64,000 bases of DNA from Eudorina sp. 2006-703-Eu-15 (GCA_003117195.1 BDSI01000176.1:1-64000); one strand, 5' to 3'. Shown: positions 18,252-31,569, counted from the first letter of the stretch. Numbers and translations are program-made. Notes: generated from the sequence alone by a model not told the origin.

Positions 18252-19701
18252 CCCAGCGGCAGGCGGTGTGCGGCTTGAGAGGCGACTTGTGGCGTGGCAC
18301 GTACATGCGGCGCAAGGAGCCCTCGTCAGCGGGCTTCATTTTGTGGTCGGCCTTGACACTGCGTCAAGGACTCGAGGCCGACCGTCGATGACCGTGTTGG
18401 AGGCGGCAGTCGCACAGGTCTGCGACATTGTCCGTGCGCGTAGGCATTGCACGCAGTGGAGGGGCTGTGCTGCCGGCAGTCAAGGCAAACGCGGGCGTCG
18501 CCTGTCCAGGCCGCCCAGACGTGCTATGGCGCTCTGTTTCCGGTACTGACTGCTGGTACCATACGCCGCAGTGGCGCGTTGCATCGTGAACCCCCTCGTA
18601 ACCGTAAGGCATGCGGCATCACGTAGCTACGTAAACGGGTGCACTTCACGACATGGACTGCCTTGACAGATCGGACGCGCATTTGAGTGTGGGAGCTGTG
18701 CAGCTGATGAGGTAACCGCATGCGACATCATCTGGGCCTGGGGCATCTTGCAACGATGATGGAAGGGTTTCTGCATACAATGAGCCCAGAACGGAGGGGT
18801 TGTTGTGTGAATGACCTAACTTGACCAACCGTCGGACACCAACTGTGTCTCTTGATCCATGTTCATTGCCAGTATGTTAGGCAGGCTCGGGAGGGTGGGT
18901 CGCAACAATAAGCGTGTGTCCCTCGGTTGTCAAGCAGCCAGCATGCGTGGTATGCGAAGGGCACGGCAACGCCCCGCAAATGCCCGTATGCGTAATAAGC
19001 GTGTATGTGTATGACAACGGCGACCAACGCGTGCATTTTGCGTGTCCGTTTGGCAGTGTCAGGAGGGAGGGACTTATAATAAGTCCTTAGACGTGGGTAG
19101 ATGGTGGACAGAATACCGTGATCCAAAACCGCTTGGTCCAAGGACGTTGTCCTCGAGTGACAACGCATCAACATCACCTGTGGCGCCTTGCTGTTGGTAC
19201 GGCGAGCTCACGTGTCGCCAGGTGGATGAACACTGGACACAGTCGATGTTCATCTGCATTTCCGTTTTCTTCGCGCGCAGTATGTACAAGGGTAATTACC
19301 CTTGGTATGTACATGCGTTGCATATGATTTGCGCGTTATGGATATACAGTAAACAACATGCACGTGTGTTGGTGGCTTTATCCTTGCGATGCACGCACGG
19401 GGTCTGGTCGGATGGGGCTTGAAGGGGCTTGATGCGTAGGGGGCGCGTACTCACTCGGTCACGAGGCAATGGGTCTGGGCCCACATGCACAACTTCTCTA
19501 CGTGAATTGCTACAGATAAGGCTGACTGTGTTGAGTCGCTGGCTTGCGATGTGCAGCGATGTGTGTGCGTGTGTGAATAAGCTGTTCTGGACTCAACCAT
19601 CGATTCGGATTTTTCCGCCTTAGTCAGACATTAAACAACTTTCTGAAAACAGCTTGGTTCAATAATACAACACCCCAGATAAAAATGGCTGGGTATCTGC
19701 C
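18252..19701. other. Spacer after the kinase gene
   Basis: This should contain the kinase 3' untranslated region. I see no TGTAA on the plus strand in the first kilobase after the stop, so the poly(A) site is unclear. Short open frames on both strands show no recognisable motif or convincing splice structure. Confidence 0.4.
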
Positions 19702-20311
19702 TTAGACCTGCGGCATCATATCTTCCAAACGCCAAGCGGTGTTTGCGTGCTGAGGTGACCATCGCACCAACGTATAACTGCACTCGCTCGTCGCAGCGTA
19801 CGTCTGGTACCAAGGAGCCTCCCTCAGCCCATTCATACATAAATGGTTGCGGAAGTCAGAGGTCTGCAGTCAGTGCGACAGCGTCCATCGGCTGTGGAGA
19901 TACACGAGATCATTCCGAAGCTGAAGGAGTGTGACAGACCTACGCTTACAATATTTAAGGCATAAATGTCCTCACGCAACAGAATACAGCGATCTGTACA
20001 TAGCTGCATACGGCAGAGACGCTCATTCACAATCAACGTGAAGGAAGCAATAACATTTCCTGCAGAATCAAGAAACATCTGCCTTCGTAACAGGGGCTAT
20101 GCATGGAATCATATGCCTGTCTTGCGAAGACAGCGAAGTCTTCAAGGTCGTACGGTCGGATCTGGAAGGACTTTGCTGTATTTGCGATTATTTTTTCTAT
20201 ATACTAATATCAAGGCACAAACCTGCAGCTGCAAAAGAATCTTAGTGTATTTAGATTATTTAAGAGCACGTATGTGATGAATCGCAGATTAACGTTTGTC
20301 TCCGTCGTCAT
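19702..20311 (-). CDS. Tentative unrecognised three- to four-exon gene
   Basis: Two minus-strand segments have matching splice sites and phase. One is 20059-19950, encoding ...NVIASFTLIVNERLC...DIYALNI, bounded by CTGCAG and GTAAGC. The other is 19863-19702, encoding TSDFRNHLCMNGLREA... and ending MMPQV-stop, preceded by CTGCAG. A possible first exon starts at ATG 20311 (MTTETNVNLRF). A middle segment near 20095-20165 is open in more than one frame, so the full protein is unresolved. I do not recognise the family. If real, the gene is head-to-head with MBB1, whose start lies only about 65 bp away. The base composition is less GC-rich than in neighbouring genes, which argues for caution. Confidence 0.3.
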
Positions 20312-20374
20312 TGCATAAGAATGCGCTTTGTTCACATTTGATTAAACCTCCTGTAAGCGACTTTATTGTATTGG

Positions 20375-23300
20375 ATGCCGATGCTGGTGCCGCTCTCAGT
20401 GTTGTGGCGTGGCGTAACCACTAGGGGCCCGGCCGACCAGGCATGTAGCTCCAGTGGACCGTCTACTGCAATTTACAACGTCAGGATCAAAAGAGCGGCG
20501 AAACAACATAACTCTGTGATCGTCCGAGCGTCGGAGCCGGCAGCAGTTCTTCAGCTTGCAGCCCAGCGGCCGCAGAGTGCAAACACCAGCTCCTCGAACA
20601 CAGGCCATGGCTACTCAGCATCAGTGCCTGACGGCCAGACAGGGGATCAGGTCTTCGCTCGTGACGATTTGCAAGGAAAACTTGTGAACTCCGCTGGAGT
20701 CCTCAAGATAAACATTGATCTTATGCTGGTTAGTGCACCTTGTTTCAGTTATTGTCACTGCGTACGTTGGGCTCACGACTCTCGACGTCATAATGCAGTG
20801 GCGTAGCCGCACGGCTCGGATACGCGCTCGTCAAACGCTGGACACTGCACAACGGAAATTATTATACAAATCAGCGGAGGACGGCTTGAGGTATGTTTCT
20901 GCGTTTGTGGCCGGCGAGCAAGTTCTCGGCGAACGTGCGCCACACCTCCTGAGACTGGGTCTTCCGCACGGTACTCGCAGGCGGTGCCTGGCGCTGGATG
21001 CTTCCGATCCGAGGGCATACGTAGTTTTGGGAAAGACTCTTGTGCAGCAAAGGCGGTTCGAGGAGGCACGCGCCCTCTACCAGGATGGGTGCGCGAACAC
21101 AGGTGCGCTCGTCCTATTTGTGGTCTCAGTCGGGCGAAAAGATTCCGCTCGTGACGAACACAGCTGGTCACCAGCTGTTGTCAGGAAGTGTTACACGCGC
21201 ATGACCATGTCACCAGCAGCAGCCACAGCGCCTTATGATTTTTCGCGTACCACTGGCACGGGGACGCGTGTCACGTGAACATCCTGCGACAATGATGGGC
21301 CCGCAATGCCCGCCGATGGGCGAGCTGCAATGCATGTGGATTGCATTTCGACCAAGGGTTCTTCGCTGTTATTGAGTGGGTGCTTGTGGTATGCAACCTG
21401 CCATGGACCTGGAGTCCAGATCAAACACTCGTACGACAGCGGGCACGTCTTCACGGGCACAAGATGGGGAAGGCATGGACCGGCACGCAACAGTTTTGTA
21501 GTTTTCTGAACTGGCCGCAGCATGGACTTCAGAGAATGGGCTTGGGCGCCGTGCATGCAGGCAACACCAATCCCTTCATCTGGTCGGCCTGGGGCTGGCT
21601 GGAAGCCCTGACCGGAAACGCGGATCGGGCTCGCAAGCTGTATGACGCAGCGCTTGTGGTGGACGGGACGCACGCCTGCGCCTGGCATAAGTGGGGGATG
21701 TTGGAAAAGAAGCAGGGCAACTACACGAGGGCCCGAGATCTCTGGATGCAGGTGGGTGGGTAGGCGGCTCCGGGGCTCCGGGGATAGGGTACTGCGAGAA
21801 GGGGTGGGGAAAGGGGCAGCCCGGGAGGCTGGCATGCACGTTGGTGATGGGTCATCGGGACACGGTATTGAAGCGCAACACGATCATGTGGTCGTGGACG
21901 AGCTTCAGGCATTGAGAGCTGCCCATGGTAAGCTGTGCAGCCATCAACAGCAGGGATCCGGCGAAGAGCACATCAACCCTTCCCTGCGATTTGCCTCAGG
22001 CCGAGCAGAGTATGGTCTGCAGAGTAGCACACACGTGAGCGCGGGAACCGCCGCACACACAGTGGGGGTGCGGGAGATGCTGTGCTGAGACCTCCATGAA
22101 AATGGAATTCCTAGATGTAATTTAACTTTCATTATTGCGGTCCCATTTCTTTTTCATTCGCGTTTGACGGCCCCTTCTGGACCCCAGGGCATTCAGCGAT
22201 GCCGCCGGAAGCCGCAATCTCAGAACGCGTATCTGTATAACGCGTTGGGCTGCATGGCAGCGCAGCTGGGGCGCGTGGGTGAGGCGCGCGCATGGTTTGA
22301 GGAGGGCACCCGCACAGCGGAGGGGGCTGCAAGCGTGGCATTATGGCAGGTGAGCAGTGACCGGGCGCACGTCTTTGGGACAGACATGAAAGGGAGTAGC
22401 GCTAGTACCCAGGCCAGGTGGGCTTTTGCGGTTGCATATCATGGTTGCACTACATGTGCGAGGGGCGAGTGTCGTACTCATCCTTGCATGGAGCCGCGTT
22501 TCCGTGCTTGGCATGTAGAGCTTCTCGGCATACGAACTGGAGCCCTGGGAATGGGCAAGGCACTAAGGGGCTCTTCCGGGAGCCCGAGAGGTGATGCCCG
22601 GTCGATCTATGCGCTCAGTGCACCTCCCTACAGCGTGCCATAACAATGTGCTGGCTGATTTCCGAATGGGTCTGTGATTGACAGCAGGCAGTCAACCCAT
22701 GGCAGAAATACCCATTGATAGCACACGCGTAATTACCCGTCCCTGCAGGCCTGGGCGGTGCTGGAAGCCAAGCAGGGCGACCCCACGGCTGTGAGGTACC
22801 TGTTTCGGAAGGCCCTGGGCGCGAATCCGCGGTCACGGTGAGAGGCCATCCCTTCCCCCCTGTTCTGAAACCCTATCATTGATGTCGTGTGCCGATCATG
22901 TTGGTGATGCGGGCCCCGTCTTCTGGGGACACCCAGAACCATGCTGTGTTTGAGTCTAGGGTTACACATGGTACTCGACCGCCGCCGTTCTGACGTGACA
23001 GGACAAGCAGCCTTTTTTCGGTGTGCGGCAAGTGGGTGACCCGCGACCGTTACAGTCATCATTTGTCGCTTCACTGCCACATACGTTTCCGGTGTCAGCA
23101 CGGTGCATACTCCTATAGCATCGTTCGCTGTCTGCAAAAATACCGCCTGTGCTGCTTCCCGCTGCGCCCTACTTATCGCTACAGCTACGTGCACCTGGCG
23201 TGGGCGCTCTGGGAGAAGCAGCAGGGCAACCCGCAACAGTGCCTGGCGCTACTCCAACGGGGGAGTCAGCTAAACCCAACTGACCCTGCGCTGTACCAGG

Positions 23301-25679
23301 TGGGGATTCTTGTGACCTAGTTGATTGCTTTTTGTTCAAGTGCACCTTGTCAACGGGACCTGTAGTTCTTTGTATTGCTTCCCTTCAGCTCGGCAGTCGT
23401 CACGCCCCCAATGTGAAGCCGGCCTCCGTGCTAGCAAGCGTCGCGGGGCTAAAGCATTCTTTGGGCTGTTTGCTCGCAGGCTTGGGCACTGATGGAGAAG
23501 CAGGCGGGCCGGATTGAGCAGGCGCGGCAGCTCTTCGAGCAGGGCCTGAAGGTGCGTAAGGCGGGTACGGTTCACGGCGAGCAATCGGGCGGATTGAGTC
23601 GCGGGGTCGCAAGGCGTTATGAGGCCCAGGCGGTCATTGTTGCCATACTTGGTCGGCCCACGCCTGGTGCGCTTTGTGAGCGAAAAGGTCTTGTCCTGCG
23701 CATTGAATTACTACACCAAATCAGGGCACGATTGTACGCCTTGGCAAATGCGCAGGCGGATCCCAACTACCTGTACCTGTGGCAAGCCTACGGTGTCATG
23801 GAGGCAGAACTGGTGCGCCGCGACGCCGTCCCGGGGCGCTCAGGGTCCCACGTGGAGCGTATGTCGGGCGGCACAGTACCATAGCAAGACTTTCACGGCG
23901 CAGGCGGAAGGCGTCCTGTGCTTCGCAAACCTGTCTCGCCGCGAGCGTGTCAGAAGACCGCACGTGTGCTGCTCTCGCCATGCTCCAGGTCGCGTGTGTC
24001 GTGACCCGCGTAGTGCGTTGACTTGGTTGCAACGTATGCGATTCCTCAGGGTCAGGGTTCACGTCAAACTGAGCGTCGCAGCCTGTGAAGCCATATACGT
24101 CGTACCCGAGGCCTCCTCACATTTCAGGCTGTTGTCATGCACGTGACGTGGTGCTCGCACACTGCCATCGCAGGGCAACGCCGACAGGGCCCGGGAGCTG
24201 TTCCAGGAGGGCGTGTGGGCGGATCCGCGCAGCAGCAGTACCGTCTATGTCTTCCATGCCTGGGGCTCTCTGGAGTGGCGCGCTGGCAATATTCAGACGG
24301 CGCGGGAGCTGTTCCGGGCTGCGATCCGGGTGCGTGGCAGCATTCGTGCTTCGAACGCTGGCACATGCCGGGCTTTTGTTGCGTATCTACCCCAGAACTA
24401 CGCACTGTTCGCGACGGCGGACGCATGTGTGAGAAATAATGGGGACGCTAAAGAATCCCGCGGGCCCTATGGAGAAGTTGTGCCTACGCCGCAGCGCAGG
24501 TACAAAGCATACGGTTCTAACGGGTGCTGTGGAATGCGTGTGCGTGTTGATGCTGCAGGTCGACCCCAAGAACGAGACCACGTGGGCTTCGTGGATCGCC
24601 ATGGAGAGCGAGCTGGGCTTCGTGGAGCGGGCAGACGAGCTGCGCATCCGGCGCGCCGAGCAGCAGTGGGAGTTCGTTGTGCCAGCAGGTTTCACCACAC
24701 GGCCCGCGCCTGGGCTCCTCGACACGCTATCGCGGTTCTTCACCTTGCGGGGGTTTGGAGGCCAGGAGCAGCAGCTGAAGCGGGGCTCTGAGCCCCTGGC
24801 GCCGCCGGCTGGCTCTGGTCAGGGTCGGGTTGAGCCCGCTGACACCCGGTCGCTCAGGTCTTTGCTGGGCAGCGACACGTTCCGGGAGGGCGCGAGCGAC
24901 CCACTCCGGCTGGAGGATGTGGAGAGGATCCTGCAGGTGAGAACGGCCTGGTGACGATTATTACGTTCGGGATCCACGAGACTGTCGCAAAAGAAATTGG
25001 GAGTCCAAGGCACGACACAAACCCATGTCATGAACATTTCATTGGCTTGGGTCGTTGGGCTCAGTGTCATACGGTGATGCCCAGGTTGCTCGCGGCGCGG
25101 ATCTTGTGTACGCTTTGAGTCATGATCGTTACAGCGGAGCCAACCATCAGTCCAAAAACGGATCAGCGGTGCTCAATTGGCGGAGCCATAGAACAGTCCC
25201 GCACTATGCAACGATAGGGATCAAACCATCAGTTTATCCACTCAACTCGTTGGTGTTCGTTGTACAAGTTCATAGTCAGCATGCCCATGGCTGCTTACCG
25301 ACTAGCGTGATTGAATCCGAGCGCCGGTCGTGCAGCCCCTTCACTTCCGCCTTATGTCGCTGCTCGCGCACCCGTACAGAGCGGCGACCTCGGTGCGCTA
25401 CCGGACTTCATCACCCCGGATGATGATCTGGAGGCTTCCCTGGAGGGTCCTCGTCGACCCGGACGACCGCAGACCGGAACGGCGACGGTTAGCTCTGCTG
25501 TCGGGACCCGTTCCAGTGATGACACCGAGATGTTTTTCGGACTGGAACGACAAGAACCGTTCGGGGCGCCCATGTCACCAGTGGACACGGGGCGCAGGGC
25601 CACTGACACAAGCCCTAGCCTTGCGCCCCGACCAGTGGTGCCGCGACGGCGGAAACAGGAGGCATCGGGTGCCGGCTAA
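20375..25679 (+). CDS. MBB1: MBB1, HAT/TPR-repeat chloroplast RNA factor
   Basis: Twelve phase-consistent exons: 20375-20728, 20799-20890, 20981-21102, 21561-21751, 22188-22349, 22749-22837, 23185-23299, 23480-23551, 23756-23812, 24174-24329, 24559-24936, 25380-25679. They give 695 residues, close to the roughly 660 I recall for Chlamydomonas Mbb1. The first exon (118 residues) is Ser/Ala-rich and basic with few acidic residues, fitting a chloroplast transit peptide. Exons 3-11 encode about ten half-a-TPR/TPR-like helical repeats, for example AWGWLEALTGNADRARKLYD, AWAVLEAKQGDPTAVRYLF, AWALMEKQAGRIEQARQLF and AWGSLEWRAGNIQTARELF. The C-terminal 130 residues are acidic and disordered (LPDFITPDDDLEA). 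In C. reinhardtii, Mbb1 binds the psbB 5' region and is needed for psbB/psbT mRNA processing and stability in photosystem II biogenesis. A second in-frame ATG lies at 20381. Confidence 0.9.
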
Positions 25680-26028
25680 TGGCGAGATTCGACTGGCGAG
25701 AAAGGGAGCGGGTGGGCTGGGATCGCAGCATGGGGCGCTTGTGCGTGCATGATAAGAGGACGACGTGTACGGGACCCCGCTAGGGCCGTGCGAGGAGGGG
25801 CTGGTTCGCTGACGCCGCAAGCGGAGGCTCCGCAAGCAAGTTTATTCCGTGACCGTTAAGCTGTGAGAAGCTTAATCCGGTAGTCATTAGGAGCGCCTTG
25901 TTTGGTTTGGTTGGCCGGCTCTTTTGCTGCTGAGGAGTGTGGTGTGACTTTCGGTAATCTTGCATACGCCGCGAGCTTCTGAACTCGTCACGGTTCGGTA
26001 ATATTCTGCCGCATTTGCAATGAATGAC

Positions 26029-26033
26029 TGTAA
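26029..26033 (+). terminator. Candidate TGTAA poly(A) signal for MBB1
   Basis: TGTAA lies about 350 bp after the MBB1 stop and about 340 bp before the SEC61 gamma start. TGTAA is the usual volvocine poly(A) signal. Assignment to MBB1 is by position only. Confidence 0.5.
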
Positions 26034-26369
26034 GCACAGGAAAGAAAGCTCGGTGCAAATTCTCGGTGCAAGCAGCGGGTACCGTGAACGTTGATGTTTG
26101 ACGCATACATGTGGTTACCGAAAGCAAGCCCAATCGCGCAACGTACTGTTTGACGCGACAAGACATGCTTGGCTGCATCGGTGTCCCGAATTCCGTACGG
26201 GATGCAGCACACTTGACTGTAGCGCTCGTCATAATCCTAGAAGATTGGAAGATTTACTTATATGTACTGTACCTTGCAGCTGTGGTTAGACACTGGCTTG
26301 CTGTCAGGTCTCGTCTTGATCTTGTAGCCAGACTTTTCCTTTTGCAAGCTTTCGTCCTACTGTCTCAAC

Positions 26370-26746
26370 ATGGACGTCGGGGAAGTTGTCTATAAGCCTC
26401 TCAAGGACTTTGCAAAGAACAGCGCGCGCTTGGTGAAACGCTGCACCAAACCAGATCGGAAAGGTGGGGAGTGTTTGCTCAAAAGAAGGACCATCGTCTC
26501 CCTTCTAATGCGAGCTTTGTCCTCTGCTCGAGCTGCAGAGTTCATGAAGGTCTGCTCTCGAACAGCCGTCGGCTTTATTGTCATGGGCTTCATCGGGTTC
26601 TTTGTCAAGCTTCTCTTCATTGTGAGTAACGCTATGGTGCTTATTGCAGGCCGGCATGAAGCCATGGCTATTCTCCTGATCACCCTGTGTGTTCCGTGCT
26701 TGTGTTTTTTGGGCAGCCCATCAACCAAGTTATTATGTCAAGTTAA
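26370..26746 (+). CDS. SEC61G: Sec61 gamma subunit of the ER translocon
   Basis: Three exons, 26370-26463, 26539-26621 and 26717-26746, join in phase to give a complete 68-residue protein, the usual length of Sec61 gamma/SecE. The N-terminal amphipathic part reads [16 protein letters not shown] followed by [17 protein letters not shown], the family signature around the conserved KPDRKEF. One transmembrane helix follows ([20 protein letters not shown], about residues 37-56), with the typical end PINQVIMSS. It is a tail-anchored subunit that clamps the Sec61 alpha pore in the ER membrane for co-translational protein import. Exon 1 ends with a single G that completes the GAG of EFMKV across the intron, which confirms the joint. 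The third exon is only 30 bp including the stop. Confidence 0.96.
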
Positions 26747-26939
26747 CCCGCTGGCGCCGAAGCGGGTTTCAAATGATAATGCGGGTTCTTGGCGCGCGGC
26801 TGTGCATGCTGGTGGTACGCACGGACCGTTTGCGAAAGCTGGGTGAATAGGTCGTTACGGGCGGCACAGGTGCGAGTCGCACGTTTAGTCAGGGACGGGA
26901 GGTGGACAATGGGGGGGATGTGGGAGATGCAGACGGAAA

Positions 26940-26944
26940 TGTAA
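26940..26944 (+). terminator. TGTAA poly(A) signal of SEC61G
   Basis: TGTAA lies 194 bp after the Sec61 gamma stop, a normal 3' UTR length for volvocine genes. Confidence 0.6.
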
Positions 26945-27149
26945 TTCGGGGAGCAGTTTCAGGCAAGGGGTATGGTGGAAAGACGGGCATGCACCGCGCA
27001 TCATTGGGTCATTTTCCCGTGCGGTTAGGGATCCTGTGTACGGGTGAGGGTTAGTGATGTGCGTTCCGGAACCTGTAGAGATTGTTCAGGGTCGGACCGC
27101 GAAATGCAACGGGTGGCTGTGGACGATGTGCAAATGCGAGTGGACGAGT

Positions 27150-28330
27150 CAGCCGTCTGATCGCTCTGGGTACTCTGCACATGTAAATACGATGCGGAAC
27201 ATACAGGATTTCCTTAATGCCCCGTCGGATTTCCAGCAGAATGGTTTGAGGCTATGAGGATTCGTTCCACGAGTTGTTGCCTGTTCAGAAAATAGCAGTC
27301 CAGCTCGACGGAATTCACAACCATTGGCATAGTCATCGCCCCCAGGGACGCAGCCATCATGGCTCGCTCCAATTTTTTTGAACCGACGTTTCCAACGGGA
27401 CGTGTAACTTGGTACCGCCACGACGTTGTCGCGCTGAGTCTCGGTAATGTCAGCAGCAGAGCGACCCGCTGGAGGCGCTGATGGATCCTTTGCGTCCGTT
27501 GCGTTGGTCTTCTGCCACAGGTAGTATCGGAGCGCCTGCATATCACGAACTCCAGCTCAAGGTTGTTAGTGTGCCGTGGTTTGGGGCCTCGCTATTGTTT
27601 CAGCCTCTTGCAGATCCTTGCAGCTCTGCACCTCATCCTGATGTGCAATGTCCAAAGGGCCAACTACGGCCCTAGGGGCCCGCAACAGAGTGGCGGCGCC
27701 TTTCCGAACACCCCTGAGCACTTGCTGTACTGTAATGTCGGCATTGCCAGTTCCCAACAGCCGGCTGTGGATTGTGGACCCATCTTGCCTGCTCCGCGTG
27801 CTTGTTCGCGTTCCACAACTGGGATTCCCCCTTTCCATGTCTTAATAGGCAACTCGCTACCTGATGCTTATCATGCCACGGCGCACGCCACAAACTGTCG
27901 GTACCATGTCAGCATGCACCAGCATGCCTTGCAGAAGGCCTGGCCCTGTCTAGCAGCTCGGCAACTTCATGCCATATGCTTCAGTTCTCGAGGTCCAAGC
28001 TAGAAACCTGGTCATTGAAGCCCCCCGTTGTGGTTGGCACACAACGCCTCGCAGTAGTGTTGGGGAGTGCAGGGTCGGGTGCGCTTCCGACGATACCTGT
28101 GGTGTGGGTTGTGTGGGTGGAATCGCCATGCCGGGCAAGGAACTTGCGCATCCGCTCTGTTAAGCGACGGATACAAATGCCACCAAGATGGCCCACAACC
28201 CATTTCGCTTTTGCAGTGAGCATCATGCTGTGCAGTGGCTGTGCATGGTTTTGGTGGAGGTACTCGACTGTGTCCCATATTGACTTGTCGATACGTGCGT
28301 CCGCGGGGTACTACATCATGGAGCCGCTCT
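27150..28330 (-). pseudogene. Degenerate coding-like segments, possible gene or transposon relic
   Basis: Several minus-strand stretches read like protein but cannot be joined into one frame. Around 28.02-28.28 kb is WDTVEYLHQNHAQPLHSMML followed by KAKWVVGHLGGICIRRLTER. Around 27.57-27.78 kb is DITVQQVLRGVRKGAATLLR followed by VGPLDIAHQDEV. Around 27.35-27.54 kb is MQALRYYLWQKTNATDAKD with SRWKRRFKKIG. In-frame stops and frame shifts separate them, and convincing splice pairs are absent. I do not recognise the family. A decayed gene, a transposon fragment, or a poorly resolved multi-exon gene are all possible. Confidence 0.25.
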
Positions 28331-28832
28331 CGACCTTATTTGCACCCTGAAACCGGTAAGCCCTAGGGCTGTGCTATGAGTTGCGCAGCGAGGCAATAAT
28401 TGACAGAAGCGTGACGGTCTTTAACTTATGAGTATATCGTGGAAACATTGCAAGCCCTTTAAGTAGAATATCACGATGCACTGAGACGATTGTTAGAGCG
28501 AAGTTCCTTTTAGACCGCTCGTCAGGAGTAGGGTTTTGCGCAGCATCACATAACCCACGGCGCTGGTATTTATTTGATGTTGTTAATTGATAGCAAATGT
28601 GCGAGCATTAAACGCTGCAATGCCCGCGAGGTGCAGTGGCAAAGTACGGTTATCATCCGTACGGCGCCGCTTAGAACTTGGTTAGCTTCTTTTGTCGCCT
28701 CAATGTGTCTAGCTATGCCATCGGTATGCGTTACGCTTTGTTGAAATGCTATTTACTTGTTATTTAAAGACGACTTTCATAAGAAAACGTACTGTCTTGA
28801 TTGACAATTCTGTCAACCGGTAGAATCTAACC

Positions 28833-31537
28833 ATGTCTCAAGCAGTCCCGATTTCTACCGGTGGCTTCGTATCGCGTGCAGAACGATCGCCTCTGCGGGC
28901 TCCTGCAAGCACGCAGCCTGTACGTTCGTCACAGCAGTCTTCATTCACATATGCATTATTATAAAGCATTTTACTATACTTATAACGGCTGCAGGCTGTT
29001 GGACCCGGCGCGTACGATGTTGTGCGTAACTTGGAGGCGAACCCAGCGCCTGTGCCATTCCATACTTCGTCTGAACGGTGAGCTAAATAACGTCAGGTTG
29101 TGTAGTTGGTTATGGAGTCCGCTTGCTTTGTGTGTGCGTGACCGTGTGGCAAAGAAGCATGCTCGGTGTTTTACCGTAGGTGGTTTACAATGGCCTGACT
29201 GATTATTTACCTCTTCAATTCTGCGTATGTCCCTTCTCCCCTCGGGTCTCGCCGCATCAGAGTTCTGGCAGCCAACCCAACGACGTCTGCAATAACACCA
29301 GGCCCAGGAGCCTACGGTGTCCATGGAAGCGGCGGTGCGGGTGTGGCGGGACCTGCGTCGTCCTTCGTGAGCGGGGTCCCGCGATTGCCTACGGACCCAG
29401 ACAGCCGCGCTCGAATCCCAGTGCCAGGGTGAGCGCATACTCACGGGAAGTTTAGGAGACGCTTCCGGTACCTAGGGTGACGACTACACTCTCGACACCT
29501 CCAGCCAGATATAACTTTACATGCGAGAGGCCTGAAACCCCACGTGCCATTCAAACGATGAAGACGACTCCGCCTGGACCCTGTGATGATTCCAGTAGAG
29601 CGTCTCCACGTTGATTACATGCCCTAGGCATAACGACGCGGGACATCAGCAGCATGGCACGCACCGAGCTTTCTTGGGACCTTCAATCTCTGGTACCTCG
29701 CGTCCTTACGGCAGCTTGTAGGGCTTTGCGTTGCAGTGGCATGGAGGATGATGGGACACCGGTTGCCCAGGCGTGCTGCCGCCACGGGGGCTGATGTCAG
29801 CTCCCTTGCGATGTTCCACGCAGGCCGGGCTCATACGATGTTGGGAATAAATGGGTCAAGGGAGGACCCCGATACCAGGCCCAGGGCAGGGACGCAGCCA
29901 GCCGCGTGTCCCAGCTGCTGAGCCGTCGACCCACGGCTCCTTCAGTGCCGGGACGGGGGGAGAGCTACGGGTACGAGGAGGAGCCGGACGGCACGCTAAT
30001 TCTGCAGGTAAGGATTGTCGGCAGGCTGGGCTGGCCGGGGTAGATGCGCTGCTCTACAGCGTCTCCTCCGCTGGGCCGCAATGGCTCGTTATAGAAATTG
30101 AGCCGTGCACGACACCCCAAACCGCTCTCCCCGCTTCGAGTCATCGCTCCGCACAGGGGAATGCACCTGTCTGGCTATGTCTGCCGTGGTCCCAAACCGT
30201 GTGCATCTCGGGGCGCTGAACATCCATGGGGTCAACCTGATTTGAATGACCCGCGCCCCCCACGTGATGAACACGTGATTGTGCGCTTCCATCCACACAT
30301 CGCTGGACAACCCGTCGTCATTTCCTGTGTGCAGGCCGCTCCGGAGAAGCCGTACTCGGGCATAGGCATGGACACAGTGGGCCCGGGAGCTTACGAGCTG
30401 GCGGGCAGCGTCCCGTTCACGCGCCCCGCGGGCACCACCTGGAGCAACAGCAAGAGCGGCCGCCCCTACCAGGTGAGTGGGTGACAGAGCCGTGGCCGGC
30501 GGAGCTGAAGCTTGTGCAGATGCATCAGTTGGGTCCTGTTGGGGTCCCGTCATGTGTTGCGCGCGCCTTGTGGATGGAAGGAGGGCGGGAACGCAGCCGC
30601 CCTACCCCACTGACCATTTGGCGATACGAGATTGGACCCCCAACACAGCCAACCTTGGCATTAGTGGAGAGGGCTTGGAGTCCGAGCATCGCGCCTGCAT
30701 TCGCTCCCTGTGTCTTTTGTGATACGGCAGTACGGCCCGGCAACGCCTGGCGTGGGATCGTACAACCTGGCAGACAGCGGGCCCCGGCGGCACGGCGCGG
30801 GACTGCTGGTCACCATCGGCGGCGTGGAGGTGGTGTTCGGGGGCACAACGGGCACGAGCAGCTTCGTCAGCAAGGCGGCGCGACCACTGCAAAAGGTGCA
30901 GTCGGGGTCAGGGCAGAGCGCTGACCAGCGCATGGCTTGGTGTAGGTTAGCTGGCTGGCATGCGGCGTGCGGCCTTGGTCAAATCATATTCAGGATTTCA
31001 CCGTGCTGGTTGCTTGTGCGACGCTGATTTGCGAATAGGCTTGCCACTGGCACTGCCACTGCCACTGCCTGGCACGTGCGCACCCGCTGTACTTGCATGA
31101 CACTTCCTTAGTTGGGCATCTCCTTCGCTTCCCCGCCTGCAGTTGCCGGAGACCTCTCCCGGACCAGGCGACTACAACAATATGGCCGCGCCAGTAGCGG
31201 CCGCAGCGGCTAGCCCCACGGGCGGGCTGCGGTCCGTGTCCCCGGGCTTCGGCATCACGGGGCCCCGCGGCATTTGGGATGTGGACCCCACCAAGGCCAA
31301 ATCCGCACCCACGTATTGGAGGTGAGGTGGGGTGAGGGGCGGCTGGCGAGGGGGACCTATCCAGCGGCTGGACCCAGGGAGAAGGCGAGGAGGAAAGGGT
31401 CAAAGGCGAACTACGGCAGGGTCAGTCTTGCTTCCACGCCACCGTTCCGCATGCAGTTGCAAATGCGCGGTCTGTTGGGGCCACCGTATGTCCTCCAGGC
31501 GATCGGGAGCGCGGGGATGCGGGCAGAACGCGGTCCA

Positions 31538-31569
<32 letters not shown>

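Larger units (their letters stand above)
26747..28832. other. Spacer between SEC61G and the PG-repeat gene
   Basis: About 2.1 kb. The first 200 bp is the SEC61G 3' region. The rest has no plus-strand gene I can support. Minus-strand coding-like segments between 27.15 and 28.33 kb are listed separately. The last few hundred bases before 28833 are AT-richer and should include the promoter of the PG-repeat gene. Confidence 0.4.
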
